27,112 nucleotides of DNA from JAFGGG01 sp964634205 (GTDB lineage Bacteria; Spirochaetota; Spirochaetia; SZUA-6; RPPD01). This document shows positions 14,728 through 22,705 of the stretch, one piece after another. Under the pieces are notes generated by a model. That model saw only the letters and a list, made by a program, of their open reading frames with translations. It was not told the origin of the DNA and did not search any database. The position numbers and the translations under genes were made by a program. The stretch is from assembly GCA_964634205.1 (NCBI GenBank), contig CAZWKE010000045.1:1-27112 (forward strand). The letters are read 5' to 3'. Positions within the stretch are counted from its first letter, which is position 1, and every line of letters starts with the position of its first letter.

Positions 14728-16992
14728 ATGGCAAGAGAAAAGAAGACCTTTGCGCTGATTATCGATATGCTCTCCGGAGTGGGTAGTTATCAGGAAGACA
14801 TCTGGCACGGTGTGGTCAAGGCGGTAAAGAAAATGGGCCACAACCTTATGGTTTTTCCCGGGGGCTCCATCGAAGTCAGGCCGGATAATAAATACGAATA
14901 CAACCGCAACATCGTCTATGAGATAATCAAACAACAGAACATAGACGGAATCATCCTTGCCGGCGGTACGGTCGGCAACTATATCTCGCATGAACGCTTT
15001 GAGGCGTTCGTAAAACATTATGATCCCATCCCGGTGATCTGTGTGGCCGCGGAAATTTCCGGTGTTCCCAGTGTCATGATCGATAACGAAACCGGTTTCG
15101 AAAATTTGGTGGAACACCTGATTGTGGAACATAACTACCGGGAGCTGGCGTTCATCGGCGGGCCGGAGGCCAGCGCGGACGCGGTCCATCGCCTGCAGAC
15201 CTATAAAAAGGTCCTTGCCAGGCATGATATTCCATTCAATGAGAAATTATATTTTGTCGGGACATTCAATGAACCGTCCGGACACGAGGCAGTCCGGGTC
15301 TGGCTTGATGAGAGAAAAGTAAGCTTTCGCGCCGTGGTGGGCGCAAACGATAATATGGCCATCGGTGCCCTGAAGGAACTGGAACTGCGCGGTATTTCGG
15401 TACCTTCCCGGGTGGCGGTCGTCGGATTTGATGATGTGGTAGAGGCAAATATCGTTACACCCACGCTTACCACCATCAGGCAGCCGGTGCAGCTGCAGGT
15501 GGAAAGAGCGGTGGAGATACTCAGCCGGATAATCGATGGGAACCGGCCGGAGCAGCAGATAACCTTTATCGATACGGAACTGGTCGTCCGCAAATCGTGC
15601 GGTTGTGCCGGGGCAGCGCAGCAGGAAAATGAATCCGTAGAGGTGTTGGAAGAAAACAGCCGGCGGGACTGGCTGGAATCGGTATCGAAAACCATTGCCC
15701 AATACTGTGTGGATGAGAGTGATACGGTGGTGATAAAACGGCTTTTTCTGTCATTCCTGGATGAGCTGCAGGAAAAGCAGAAGAATGTTTTCCTGGAGGA
15801 GTGGGAAGAGTTTGTCAACCATCACTTGAGTAAAACAGAAGATCTGGTGATTATCAATAAATGCCTGGCTACCTTTCATGAGGTGGGGAGGTCTTTCAGT
15901 AAGTCCAGGCAGGTGTCGGCGGAAAACATAATTTATAAGGCCCAGAACCTGTTGATGGAAATCGTCCACCGGATGGAGGCCAAAAAACGCAGCCAGGCGG
16001 AGAGCTTGTCCCACCAGATAAGCGTGATCGGGACCATGCTGGGCGTATCATTCGATATCAACGAGCTGTCCGGCACTATCGCCAAGGTAATGCCCACCCT
16101 GAATATAGAAAACTTTCTTTTCGGGTTGTATAAGGACACCTTTCATCCGCTGGAAAATGTGTCGATTATTTGCCGCTACCGGGACGGAAACATGGTGCCG
16201 CTTCCCGAAGACGGACTCGTCATGCCGGCCAGTGAAATCGTGGATACCGAGTTCTTAAGCGAACACAACCAGGTAAATTACGTGGTGTACCCGCTTTATT
16301 TCAAAGAAGAGCAGCTTGGGTTGTTTATCATGGAACTGGCACCGGAATACGGGTTTGTCTATGAAACCATTTATTCACAGCTCTGTACTTCAATAGAAGG
16401 TGCTCTGCTGGTGGAAAGGAATGTCCAGGTACGCCAGGTCATTGAAAAGCACAGCCGGGATATTGAAAACCTGACCCTTCCCATGATGGAATCAATCAAG
16501 GCGATCTCCGGCATCGCCACGGACAAGATGCAGGTGGTAAACGACCTGGCCGAACAAACAAAACAAAGCTGGGAGAGCCTCAGTGAGACCAATAAGAATA
16601 TCGAGCGCATTGCCTCGAACATCAGTAAACTGCTTGATATCATTAAAATCATCGAAGATATCGCGGACAGGGTAAACCTGTTGGCGTTGAATACCTCTAT
16701 AGAAGCGGCACACGTGGGAAAGTACGGTGTGGGATTTTCGGTAATCGCCAAGGAGATCAAAAAGCTTTCGGAAACAACGCGGAAACACTCGAATGAGATT
16801 TCCTTTACCTTAAAAGAGATTGTAAAATACGCCCAGGACACCTCTCACTTCGGTCAGCAAAGCATAGAGACCTTTCAAAGCCAGCAGCAGGGGGTAAAGG
16901 ATATTTTAAGTTCATTCGAGACCATTTCCGATAAGATGCAGGAGCTGGGTACAAGCAGTACCACCATTCTAAATATGATCCAGAAAAAGTAA
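14728..16992 (+). CDS. LacI-type sugar-sensor / GAF-like / methyl-accepting chemotaxis fusion protein
   Basis: A 754-residue protein with no signal peptide and no membrane segment, hence a cytoplasmic receptor. Residues about 5-290 form a complete LacI/periplasmic-binding-protein-like sensor (FALIIDMLSGVGSYQ, IDGIILAGGTVG, LAFIGGPEAS, VVGANDNMAIGAL, VAVVGFDDV) without any helix-turn-helix. A CGC motif (291-293) ends it. A linker and a GAF-like region (about 430-560, with LYFKEEQLGLFIMEL) follow; this linker type is known from LacI-sensor diguanylate cyclases. The C-terminus (about 565-754) is a helical hairpin with the chemoreceptor tip NLLALNTSIEAAH (650-662) and GFSVIAKEI. It should signal to CheA/CheW in response to an intracellular sugar. 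ATG 14728 has AGGGTGGG upstream. No che genes are adjacent. Confidence 0.85.
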   Translation: MAREKKTFALIIDMLSGVGSYQEDIWHGVVKAVKKMGHNLMVFPGGSIEVRPDNKYEYNRNIVYEIIKQQNIDGIILAGGTVGNYISHERFEAFVKHYDPIPVICVAAEISGVPSVMIDNETGFENLVEHLIVEHNYRELAFIGGPEASADAVHRLQTYKKVLARHDIPFNEKLYFVGTFNEPSGHEAVRVWLDERKVSFRAVVGANDNMAIGALKELELRGISVPSRVAVVGFDDVVEANIVTPTLTTIRQPVQLQVERAVEILSRIIDGNRPEQQITFIDTELVVRKSCGCAGAAQQENESVEVLEENSRRDWLESVSKTIAQYCVDESDTVVIKRLFLSFLDELQEKQKNVFLEEWEEFVNHHLSKTEDLVIINKCLATFHEVGRSFSKSRQVSAENIIYKAQNLLMEIVHRMEAKKRSQAESLSHQISVIGTMLGVSFDINELSGTIAKVMPTLNIENFLFGLYKDTFHPLENVSIICRYRDGNMVPLPEDGLVMPASEIVDTEFLSEHNQVNYVVYPLYFKEEQLGLFIMELAPEYGFVYETIYSQLCTSIEGALLVERNVQVRQVIEKHSRDIENLTLPMMESIKAISGIATDKMQVVNDLAEQTKQSWESLSETNKNIERIASNISKLLDIIKIIEDIADRVNLLALNTSIEAAHVGKYGVGFSVIAKEIKKLSETTRKHSNEISFTLKEIVKYAQDTSHFGQQSIETFQSQQQGVKDILSSFETISDKMQELGTSSTTILNMIQKK

Positions 16993-16998
16993 GCTCCC

Positions 16999-17799
16999 CT
17001 ACAGAAGAGAGATATTTGCGGTGACGGTTATTCCCCAGTAGCTTTTCTGTTCCACTAACGGTCTTCCGCCCGGTTCTTCAGCTGCCGAACCGGCGCCGAA
17101 GAGGGAAACAGGCACCGCCAGGGATACTGTAAGAAAATCCAGCACATTATAGTTGACGCCCGGACTGAGTATCATAACATAGGTGGAGGTATCATCCTGT
17201 GTCTTCCCGCCGACCACAAGATCAAATGCATAGTCAAACTCCATTCCCAGGGTCACAGAAAATAAATCATTCAATATGTATCCCGGCTGCAGCGTAATTT
17301 TGAAAATATCATTTTTGGTATCGTCATCCCCGGCAAAGGTGAGGGTGTAAACGGCTTCTGAAGAAATAAAAAAGTTATCGAACTCCTTGTAATAAAACAG
17401 GGCAAAGTTAAAATATAATTCGGGAACTGACCCGACAACGTCCTCGGACCCAAAGGGCAGGTACATGTCCACATAGGCCCCCAGACCGAAATCAAAGGTG
17501 TATTGTATACTCAGCGCCGCCTGGTCCAGGCCGTAGGGAATGTCGGTGTTCTCGGTTTCCAGTTTGAATCCGGCCTTCAGACCCAACTGCAGCCCGGTGA
17601 TTATTTCATAATAGACAGTCAGGGGAATATCATAGGTATTCCACACCGTGGATGCCTCATAAATTGTACCGTCGGAATCGTAGGCCCCGGTTTGGAATTC
17701 ACATTCCAGTCCCACACCGATCTGTAAGCGGGGTTCTTCCTGGGCAAAGGCCGCAGGAACCAAAAAGCAGGTTAAAAATATTATACATGCACACTTCAT
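16999..17799 (-). CDS. Outer-membrane beta-barrel protein, hypothetical
   Basis: A 266-residue protein with a cleavable signal peptide (MKCACIIFLTCFLVPAAFA, cut before QEEP). The rest alternates short amphipathic strands with turns (LQIGVGLECEF, LPLTV-like strands, LQLGLKAGFKLE, AALSIQYTFDFG, PELYFNFALFYYKE, SVTLGMEFDYAF, LTVSLAVPVSLFG) and ends ITVTANISLL. This fits a barrel of roughly 12-14 strands. No specific family is recognised; it may be a porin. GGAGGAG lies 5 nt before the ATG. Its stop is 6 bp from the convergent stop of the chemoreceptor gene. A palindrome covers its promoter. Confidence 0.75.
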   Translation of the reverse strand: MKCACIIFLTCFLVPAAFAQEEPRLQIGVGLECEFQTGAYDSDGTIYEASTVWNTYDIPLTVYYEIITGLQLGLKAGFKLETENTDIPYGLDQAALSIQYTFDFGLGAYVDMYLPFGSEDVVGSVPELYFNFALFYYKEFDNFFISSEAVYTLTFAGDDDTKNDIFKITLQPGYILNDLFSVTLGMEFDYAFDLVVGGKTQDDTSTYVMILSPGVNYNVLDFLTVSLAVPVSLFGAGSAAEEPGGRPLVEQKSYWGITVTANISLL

Positions 17800-17811
17800 T
17801 TTTTCTCCTCC

Positions 17812-17847
17812 ACATATTAGTATATGTACGGTGAATAAAAAAACAAG
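17812..17847 (-). promoter_or_regulatory. Promoter and palindromic operator of the outer-membrane protein gene
   Basis: On the - strand: TTGTTT (17846-17841), 16 nt, TATACT (17824-17819). The -10 sits inside a perfect inverted repeat, ACATAT-TAGT-ATATGT (17812-17827), which is a candidate repressor site. Confidence 0.5.
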
Positions 17848-17862
17848 TAAGGAAAAAATATC

Positions 17863-18888
17863 ATGAAAGCGATGGTATTACAGAGCATCAGTGATCTCGG
17901 GCGGACGGCCGCACCTCTTGTTTACACCGACGTACCGCGCCCCGAACCCGGGCAAGGGCAGCTTCTGTTGAAAATTGGTGCCTGCGGTGTCTGTCATACC
18001 GAACTGGATGAGATCGAGGGCAGGACCCCGCCGCCGTTCTTCCCCGTAATCCCGGGACATGAAATTGTCGGTACGGTTGAAAAAAACGGACCGAAAAGTA
18101 TCCGTTATGCAGTGGGAGACCGGGTGGGTGTCGGTTGGATCTATTCAGCCTGCGGGGCATGTGAGTTCTGCCGCAGCGGACGGGAGAATCTGTGCCGGAA
18201 GTTTCGGGCCACGGGCCGGGACGCAAACGGAGGGTATGCCGAGTTTATGGTGGTGCCCGAGCGGTCCGCGTATCCCATCCCCGGCTATCTGGACGACACC
18301 CAGGCGGCTCCTCTGTTGTGCGCCGGGGGTGTGGGATACCGTTCATTGAATCTGACAAATATAGGAAAAGACTCCTGCCTGGGGCTGACGGGATTCGGAG
18401 CTTCGGGACATCTGGTGTTACAGCTTGTGCGCTCATGTTATCCCGATGTCGACGTATTTGTATTTGCCCGCAGCAGCGAACAACGCGAACTGGCGCGTGA
18501 ACTCGGCGCGGTGTGGGCGGGCGGCACGGATGAGGAGGCCCCCGGCTTATGCGACGCGATCATCGACACCACCCCGGTCTGGAAACCGGTGGTGACGGCA
18601 CTGTCCCGCCTGAAGCCCGGCGGCCGGCTGGTTATCAATGCCATTCGAAAAACCGACACGGACAAGCAAGCCCTGTTGGAGCTGAAGTATCATACCCATC
18701 TCTGGATGGAAAAAGAGATAAAGTCGGTGGCCAATGTGACGCGAACCGATATTGCCGAGTTTTTAAAATCAGCGGAGAAGGCCGGAATAAAACCCGTGGT
18801 GAGCGCCTACCCGTTAGAACAGGCAAACCGGGCTTTACATGAGCTCCATGCCGGTTCGGGCCGCGGCGCCAAGGTGCTGATACCATAA
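17863..18888 (+). CDS. Zinc-dependent alcohol dehydrogenase
   Basis: A 341-residue medium-chain dehydrogenase of the AdhP/bacterial-yeast type, oxidising or reducing alcohols with NAD(P). The catalytic zinc ligands are C41 (ACGVCHTE), H66 (PGHEIVG) and C153. The structural zinc site is C97, C100, C103 and C111 (CGACEFCRSGRENLC). The Rossmann loop is GLTGFGASGH, with alanine where the glycine-rich loop usually has glycine. A weak TAAGGA precedes ATG 17863. The gene is divergent from the outer-membrane protein gene and shares its 63-bp control region. Confidence 0.92.
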   Translation: MKAMVLQSISDLGRTAAPLVYTDVPRPEPGQGQLLLKIGACGVCHTELDEIEGRTPPPFFPVIPGHEIVGTVEKNGPKSIRYAVGDRVGVGWIYSACGACEFCRSGRENLCRKFRATGRDANGGYAEFMVVPERSAYPIPGYLDDTQAAPLLCAGGVGYRSLNLTNIGKDSCLGLTGFGASGHLVLQLVRSCYPDVDVFVFARSSEQRELARELGAVWAGGTDEEAPGLCDAIIDTTPVWKPVVTALSRLKPGGRLVINAIRKTDTDKQALLELKYHTHLWMEKEIKSVANVTRTDIAEFLKSAEKAGIKPVVSAYPLEQANRALHELHAGSGRGAKVLIP

Positions 18889-18930
18889 AAATATAAAAAA
18901 AAATTAATGTTAATTTATTTCCAATTAATG

Positions 18931-18936
18931 TATACT
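18931..18936 (+). promoter_or_regulatory. -10 element of the DUF4197 gene
   Basis: TATACT, 28 bp before ATG 18965. The -35 is weak (TTAATT at 18910-18915, spacer 15). It falls in an AT-rich palindrome, AAATTAA-TG-TTAATTT (18901-18916), which could be an operator. Confidence 0.5.
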
Positions 18937-18964
18937 GGGGCTAATGAAAATAAAGGAGGTTCAT

Positions 18965-19666
18965 ATGAAAAAACTTATCGTATTGGGTACTGTTGCCTGT
19001 TTATTGTTCACCTTTGGCTGTAAAGGTCTTTCAAAAATTATAAAGACCCCGACCCGGGGCGGTTTGGATGAAAAGACCGTGATCGCCGGTTTAAAGGAAG
19101 CATTGGAAATCGGCACCAAAAACGGTGTTAAAATTGTTTCGAAACAGAATGGATACTTCAAGAATCTTGCTATCAAAATACTGTTACCCAAAGAATTGCA
19201 AAAGGTGGCGAAAACCGTTCGTGATATCGGATTGGGATCACAGGTTGATAAATTTATCCTTACCATGAACCGCGCGGCGGAAAAAGCGGCTCCCAAAGCA
19301 ATCAATATTTTTGTAGACGCAATCAAGGAGATGACCATCAGCGACGCGCTCGATATTTTGCACGGTAAGGATGACGCGGCCACCAGATATTTTGAAAGAC
19401 ACACCAGGACCCGGCTTTACAATGTTTTCAAGCCGGTGGTAAAGAAGGTTATGGATGATGTCGGTGTTACCGCCGTCTTTAAACTGATTCTCGACGCGTA
19501 CAACAACCTGCCGTATACAAAGCGGGTAAGCTTTAATCTTGATGATTATGTTACCAACAAGGCATTGGACGGGTTGTTCGTAATGATAGCCAAGGAAGAA
19601 AAGAAGATCCGCAAGGACCCCGCGGCCCGGGTGACCGAACTGCTGCGCAAGGTCTTTGGGCGCTGA
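18965..19666 (+). CDS. DUF4197 lipoprotein
   Basis: A 233-residue lipoprotein. The signal peptide MKKLIVLGTVACLLFTFG ends at a lipobox with C19 (FTFGC), the relaxed form usual in spirochaetes. The mature part is all helical and matches DUF4197: an early GLKEALEIGTKNGVKIVSKQ segment, LPKELQKVAKTVRDIGLG, MNRAAEKAAPKAINIFVDAI, MTISDALDILHGKDDAATRY, then a C-terminal NKALDGLFVMIAKEE-KKIRKDPAARVTELLRKVFG. The function of DUF4197 is unknown. TAAAGGAGGT lies at good distance from ATG 18965; an in-frame ATG at 18944 lacks this support. Confidence 0.9.
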   Translation: MKKLIVLGTVACLLFTFGCKGLSKIIKTPTRGGLDEKTVIAGLKEALEIGTKNGVKIVSKQNGYFKNLAIKILLPKELQKVAKTVRDIGLGSQVDKFILTMNRAAEKAAPKAINIFVDAIKEMTISDALDILHGKDDAATRYFERHTRTRLYNVFKPVVKKVMDDVGVTAVFKLILDAYNNLPYTKRVSFNLDDYVTNKALDGLFVMIAKEEKKIRKDPAARVTELLRKVFGR

Positions 19667-19675
19667 GTTGCCGGC

Positions 19676-19936
19676 TTAGAATACGTCAACCGTAGCTTTT
19701 ATGGTACCCTTAAAATAATCACCATGCTCAATCAGGATATGCCAGGTACTTTTATGCGGTACCTTTACATGTAAAGAGGTTACATCGGTATATTCTGCGG
19801 TCGGCCGGTATGATTTTCCCAGGCGGTATTTATAATAGCCGGCCGTATCCAGCAGAAATACATTGGCTTTTTGATTAAGGGTAACTTTTACGTCGTTATT
19901 CGGATCGGCCTTAAACTTATAATGTAAATAGTTCAT
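19676..19936 (-). CDS. DUF1883 domain protein
   Basis: An 86-residue beta-rich protein covering the whole DUF1883 domain: MNYLHYKFKAD start, VKVTLNQKANVFLLDTAGYYKYR, then VKVPHKSTWHILIEHGDY and a closing GTIKATVDVF strand. In other bacteria the domain is found alone or attached to TIR or sensor modules; the role is unknown. No Shine-Dalgarno sequence precedes ATG 19936, and a TATTAA (19951-19946) lies 9 nt upstream, so the message may be leaderless. It follows the ribbon-helix-helix gene by 40 bp and may also be read from it. Confidence 0.8.
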   Translation of the reverse strand: MNYLHYKFKADPNNDVKVTLNQKANVFLLDTAGYYKYRLGKSYRPTAEYTDVTSLHVKVPHKSTWHILIEHGDYFKGTIKATVDVF

Positions 19937-19976
19937 TTCGGGTAATTAATAGCGATTTTAGATAACAGGGTATCTG

Positions 19977-20180
19977 CTATTTCTTTTTTTTACCCGACCG
20001 GTATTCATCTACGATTTGTTTTAAATTGGCGTTACTGCCGCCGGTATTCTTGTCGATGTATTCGATCATTACATCGATAATGCCTTCGCTTTCGGATTTA
20101 CCTTCCAGGGTACAGAAACCGCGAAACATATTCAGAATGGGAACGGGCATGCCCTTTACTAAGAAATCTATTTTTTCCAT
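19977..20180 (-). CDS. Small ribbon-helix-helix (CopG-like) protein
   Basis: A 67-residue protein. FLVKGMPVPILNMFRGFCTL (residues 6-25) followed by EGKSESEGIIDVMIEYID has the strand, helix, G/KS turn, helix layout of CopG/Arc-type DNA-binding proteins. The tail is basic (RSGKKKK). No toxin gene lies next to it; the neighbour is the DUF1883 gene. CGGAGGAG lies 5 nt before ATG 20180. It may autoregulate through the ACTACG/CGTAGT inverted pair around its promoter. Confidence 0.65.
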   Translation of the reverse strand: MEKIDFLVKGMPVPILNMFRGFCTLEGKSESEGIIDVMIEYIDKNTGGSNANLKQIVDEYRSGKKKK

Positions 20181-20201
20181 ACACTCCTCCGTTTAATAAA
20201 T

Positions 20202-20239
20202 ACTACGAGCATCATAGAAAACATTAGGTCCGTAGTCAA
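20202..20239 (-). promoter_or_regulatory. Promoter of the ribbon-helix-helix gene
   Basis: On the - strand: TTGACT (20239-20234), a 17-nt spacer, TATGAT (20216-20211). An inverted pair, ACTACG (20202-20207) and CGTAGT (20231-20236), brackets the -10 and overlaps the -35. Confidence 0.75.
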
Positions 20240-20299
20240 GTCTTTTTTTACCACCGGCCGGGGCGGCCCGACCGGGCCTTTGCCGCGTGGCTCGGCGGC

Positions 20300-22705
20300 C
20301 TAGTGCTGTTTTACCAGGGCGGTCACCTTGCGCACCGCTCCCACCCCGTCTTTGGCATAATGCGCCTTTAAAGAAACGGCGTATTTTTCACTTACCACCG
20401 CACCGCCCAGCAGAAAGGGACAGCCGATATTATGCTCTTTTGCCAGTGCGATGATCTCCTTCATCTTGACCATGGTGGTGGTCATGAGGGCGGATAGCCC
20501 GATGACGTCCGGATTATAAATCTTTGCCTGTTCCACTATTGTGCCGGCCTTTACGTCCTTGCCCAGGTCTATGACACGAAAGCCGTAATTTCCCAGCATC
20601 AGCGAGACGATATTCTTCCCGATATCATGAATGTCACCCTCCACGGTGGCCAGCAGTACGGTCCCCCGGTGATGTTCGCCCTCTTTCTTGAGCAGTGGCT
20701 CCAACCTGGCGAACCCGAGCTTCATGGTTTCCGCGCCGGCCATAAGCTGGGGCAGGAAGTACTTCTTTTGCTCAAACAGGTCCCCTACTTCCGAGATGGC
20801 CGGGATCATAAACTCGTTGACCAGGGTTTCGGCGCTTATCTTTTGTTCCAGCGCATTGTCTATAAGCCCCGTAATCTCATCACGGCCGCCCTGGAGAATG
20901 GTCCGCCTCACCGCTTCCGTAACCGTCTCCGGCGCAGAGCGGTCCGACGCCCCAACCCCCGGACCGGCTTCTTCCCGATCGGCAAAATAATTTATGAAGG
21001 CGGCGGCGTCCCTGTCCTTTCCGGCCAAAAGGTTGCTGGTAAGCCTGCCGTGCGCGATGGTCTGTTCGGATGGATTGGCAATGGCAAAACTCAGGCCCGC
21101 GGCTGCGGCCTGGTGTAAGAACGCGCTGTTAATCAGGGCACGGTGCGGCATACCGAAGGACACATTGGAAAGACCGATGACCGTATGACACCCCAACTCC
21201 CGCCGGCACCAGCTGATTGTTTTTAAGGTCTCAATGGCGGCCTGCGGTTGTGAGGAAATGGTCATGACCAGCCCGTCGATAACCAGGTCCTGCTTTGTCA
21301 ATCCAGCCGCAAGGGCGCGGTCAACGATGTCACGAATCAGGGCAATGCGTTCCTCCGCTGTTTTGGGAATCGCGTTGTCCGTTACCGGGAGGACAATGGA
21401 CATGGCCCCGTAGCGGCGGATAATGGGCAGGAGCTGTTCCAGTTTCCTTTTCTCACCGGAGAGGGAGTTGATTAGGGCACGTCCCGGGTAAAGCCGCAGG
21501 GCCGCCGCGATACTCTCCGGTTGGGACGAGTCTATCACCAGCGGCAGCGGGCTCTTTATGGAAACGAGCTTTATTATCTGCCGTAAAACGGATGACTCAT
21601 CGATTCCGGGCATACCCGCGTTTATGTCAAGCAGTGAGGCCCCGTCCCTGGCCTGTTCACGGGCCATGCGCTGCACCAGTCCGAAACTTCCCGCGGCCAA
21701 CTCCTGCTGCAGTTTTTTCTTGCCCGTGGGATTGATACGCTCTCCGATGATATGCAGCCCGTCGTCAGGGGCAATAAACAGGGCCCGCTGCGAAGAGCTG
21801 AGGGCGGAAATATTCCGTCCGTTCACCGGTTTCGGGGGAATATCGCGGAGGACGCCGGAAAGTGCCGTAATGTGCTCCGGGGTGGTCCCGCAGCAGCCGC
21901 CGATCAGGTTGGCACCGGCCAGGGCAAGCTCCCTGCCGTATGAGGCAAACTCATCCGCACCCATGCGGAAAACCGTTTTGCCGTTCTGTAACACCGGCAT
22001 TCCCGCATTCGGCTTAGCCGCCAGCGGAACACGGGCATAGGGTTTGAGTGCCTTGATTAGCGGCACCATTTCGGCCGGGCCGGTGGAACAGTTACACCCC
22101 ACGGCATGGGCCCCGAGGCTTTGCAGGGTAACAAGCGCGGCCGGCGGCTCGGTGCCGTTCAAAGTTACCCCGCTCTTGTCATAGGTCATGGTGACAACGG
22201 TAAACAGGTCGCAGAGCTCCTTGACCGCAAGCAGGGCCGCGCGTGCCTCCTGGATGTCGAACATGGTTTCGATAACGAACAGGTCCACCCCGCCTTCCAG
22301 CAGGCCTTTGACCTGCTCTTTATAACAGTCTATCGCGTCCTCAAAGGACAGGTCGCCGAAGGGTTCTACAAAAAGGCCGGTGGGACCGATGTCACCGGCA
22401 ACCAACGCCGTCCCCGCCACGGCCTGCCGCGCCAAAGCGGCAAGCTGCCTGTTGATCCCGGTAACATCCCGTTCCCCGTATTCTCTCAGTTTGTAACGGT
22501 TGGAACCGAGGGTGGCGGTGTAGACAATCCCCGCCCCGCTGTCACGATAAAAGCGGTGCACCTCCATCAGCGCGGCCGGATTGGCGATACACCATTTTTC
22601 CGGGCACACTCCGGCGGGCATGCCCTTTTTTTGCAATTGGGTGCCGGTGGCCCCGTCTAAAATGAGTATGTTGTCTTTTAACGCGGAAAGCGGATTGCTT
22701 TTCAT
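20300..22705 (-). CDS. metH: Cobalamin-dependent methionine synthase lacking the activation domain
   Basis: An 801-residue protein transferring methyl from 5-methyltetrahydrofolate to homocysteine through cobalamin. Domains in order: homocysteine-binding barrel (1 to about 300) with zinc ligands C206, C271 and C272 (NCSTGP and GGCCGTTPEH); folate barrel (about 320-580) starting at GERINPTGKKK; cobalamin cap (about 600-680) and cobalamin-binding domain (about 680-801) with D691xH693xxG696 carrying the cobalt-ligating histidine. The fourth, S-adenosylmethionine-binding reactivation domain of long MetH proteins is missing, and it is supplied by the gene immediately upstream. The start overlaps that gene's stop by 4 bp. 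Confidence 0.96.
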   Translation of the reverse strand: MKSNPLSALKDNILILDGATGTQLQKKGMPAGVCPEKWCIANPAALMEVHRFYRDSGAGIVYTATLGSNRYKLREYGERDVTGINRQLAALARQAVAGTALVAGDIGPTGLFVEPFGDLSFEDAIDCYKEQVKGLLEGGVDLFVIETMFDIQEARAALLAVKELCDLFTVVTMTYDKSGVTLNGTEPPAALVTLQSLGAHAVGCNCSTGPAEMVPLIKALKPYARVPLAAKPNAGMPVLQNGKTVFRMGADEFASYGRELALAGANLIGGCCGTTPEHITALSGVLRDIPPKPVNGRNISALSSSQRALFIAPDDGLHIIGERINPTGKKKLQQELAAGSFGLVQRMAREQARDGASLLDINAGMPGIDESSVLRQIIKLVSIKSPLPLVIDSSQPESIAAALRLYPGRALINSLSGEKRKLEQLLPIIRRYGAMSIVLPVTDNAIPKTAEERIALIRDIVDRALAAGLTKQDLVIDGLVMTISSQPQAAIETLKTISWCRRELGCHTVIGLSNVSFGMPHRALINSAFLHQAAAAGLSFAIANPSEQTIAHGRLTSNLLAGKDRDAAAFINYFADREEAGPGVGASDRSAPETVTEAVRRTILQGGRDEITGLIDNALEQKISAETLVNEFMIPAISEVGDLFEQKKYFLPQLMAGAETMKLGFARLEPLLKKEGEHHRGTVLLATVEGDIHDIGKNIVSLMLGNYGFRVIDLGKDVKAGTIVEQAKIYNPDVIGLSALMTTTMVKMKEIIALAKEHNIGCPFLLGGAVVSEKYAVSLKAHYAKDGVGAVRKVTALVKQH

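Noticed and set aside
20265..20278. GC-rich hairpin GGCCCG/CGGGCC after metH
   Set aside because: No T run follows on the - strand, so it is not a rho-independent terminator by sequence; it may still be a pause or a rho-dependent site.
20627..22660. Several long open frames antisense to metH
   Set aside because: They mirror the codon structure of metH and show no protein family features or start signals.
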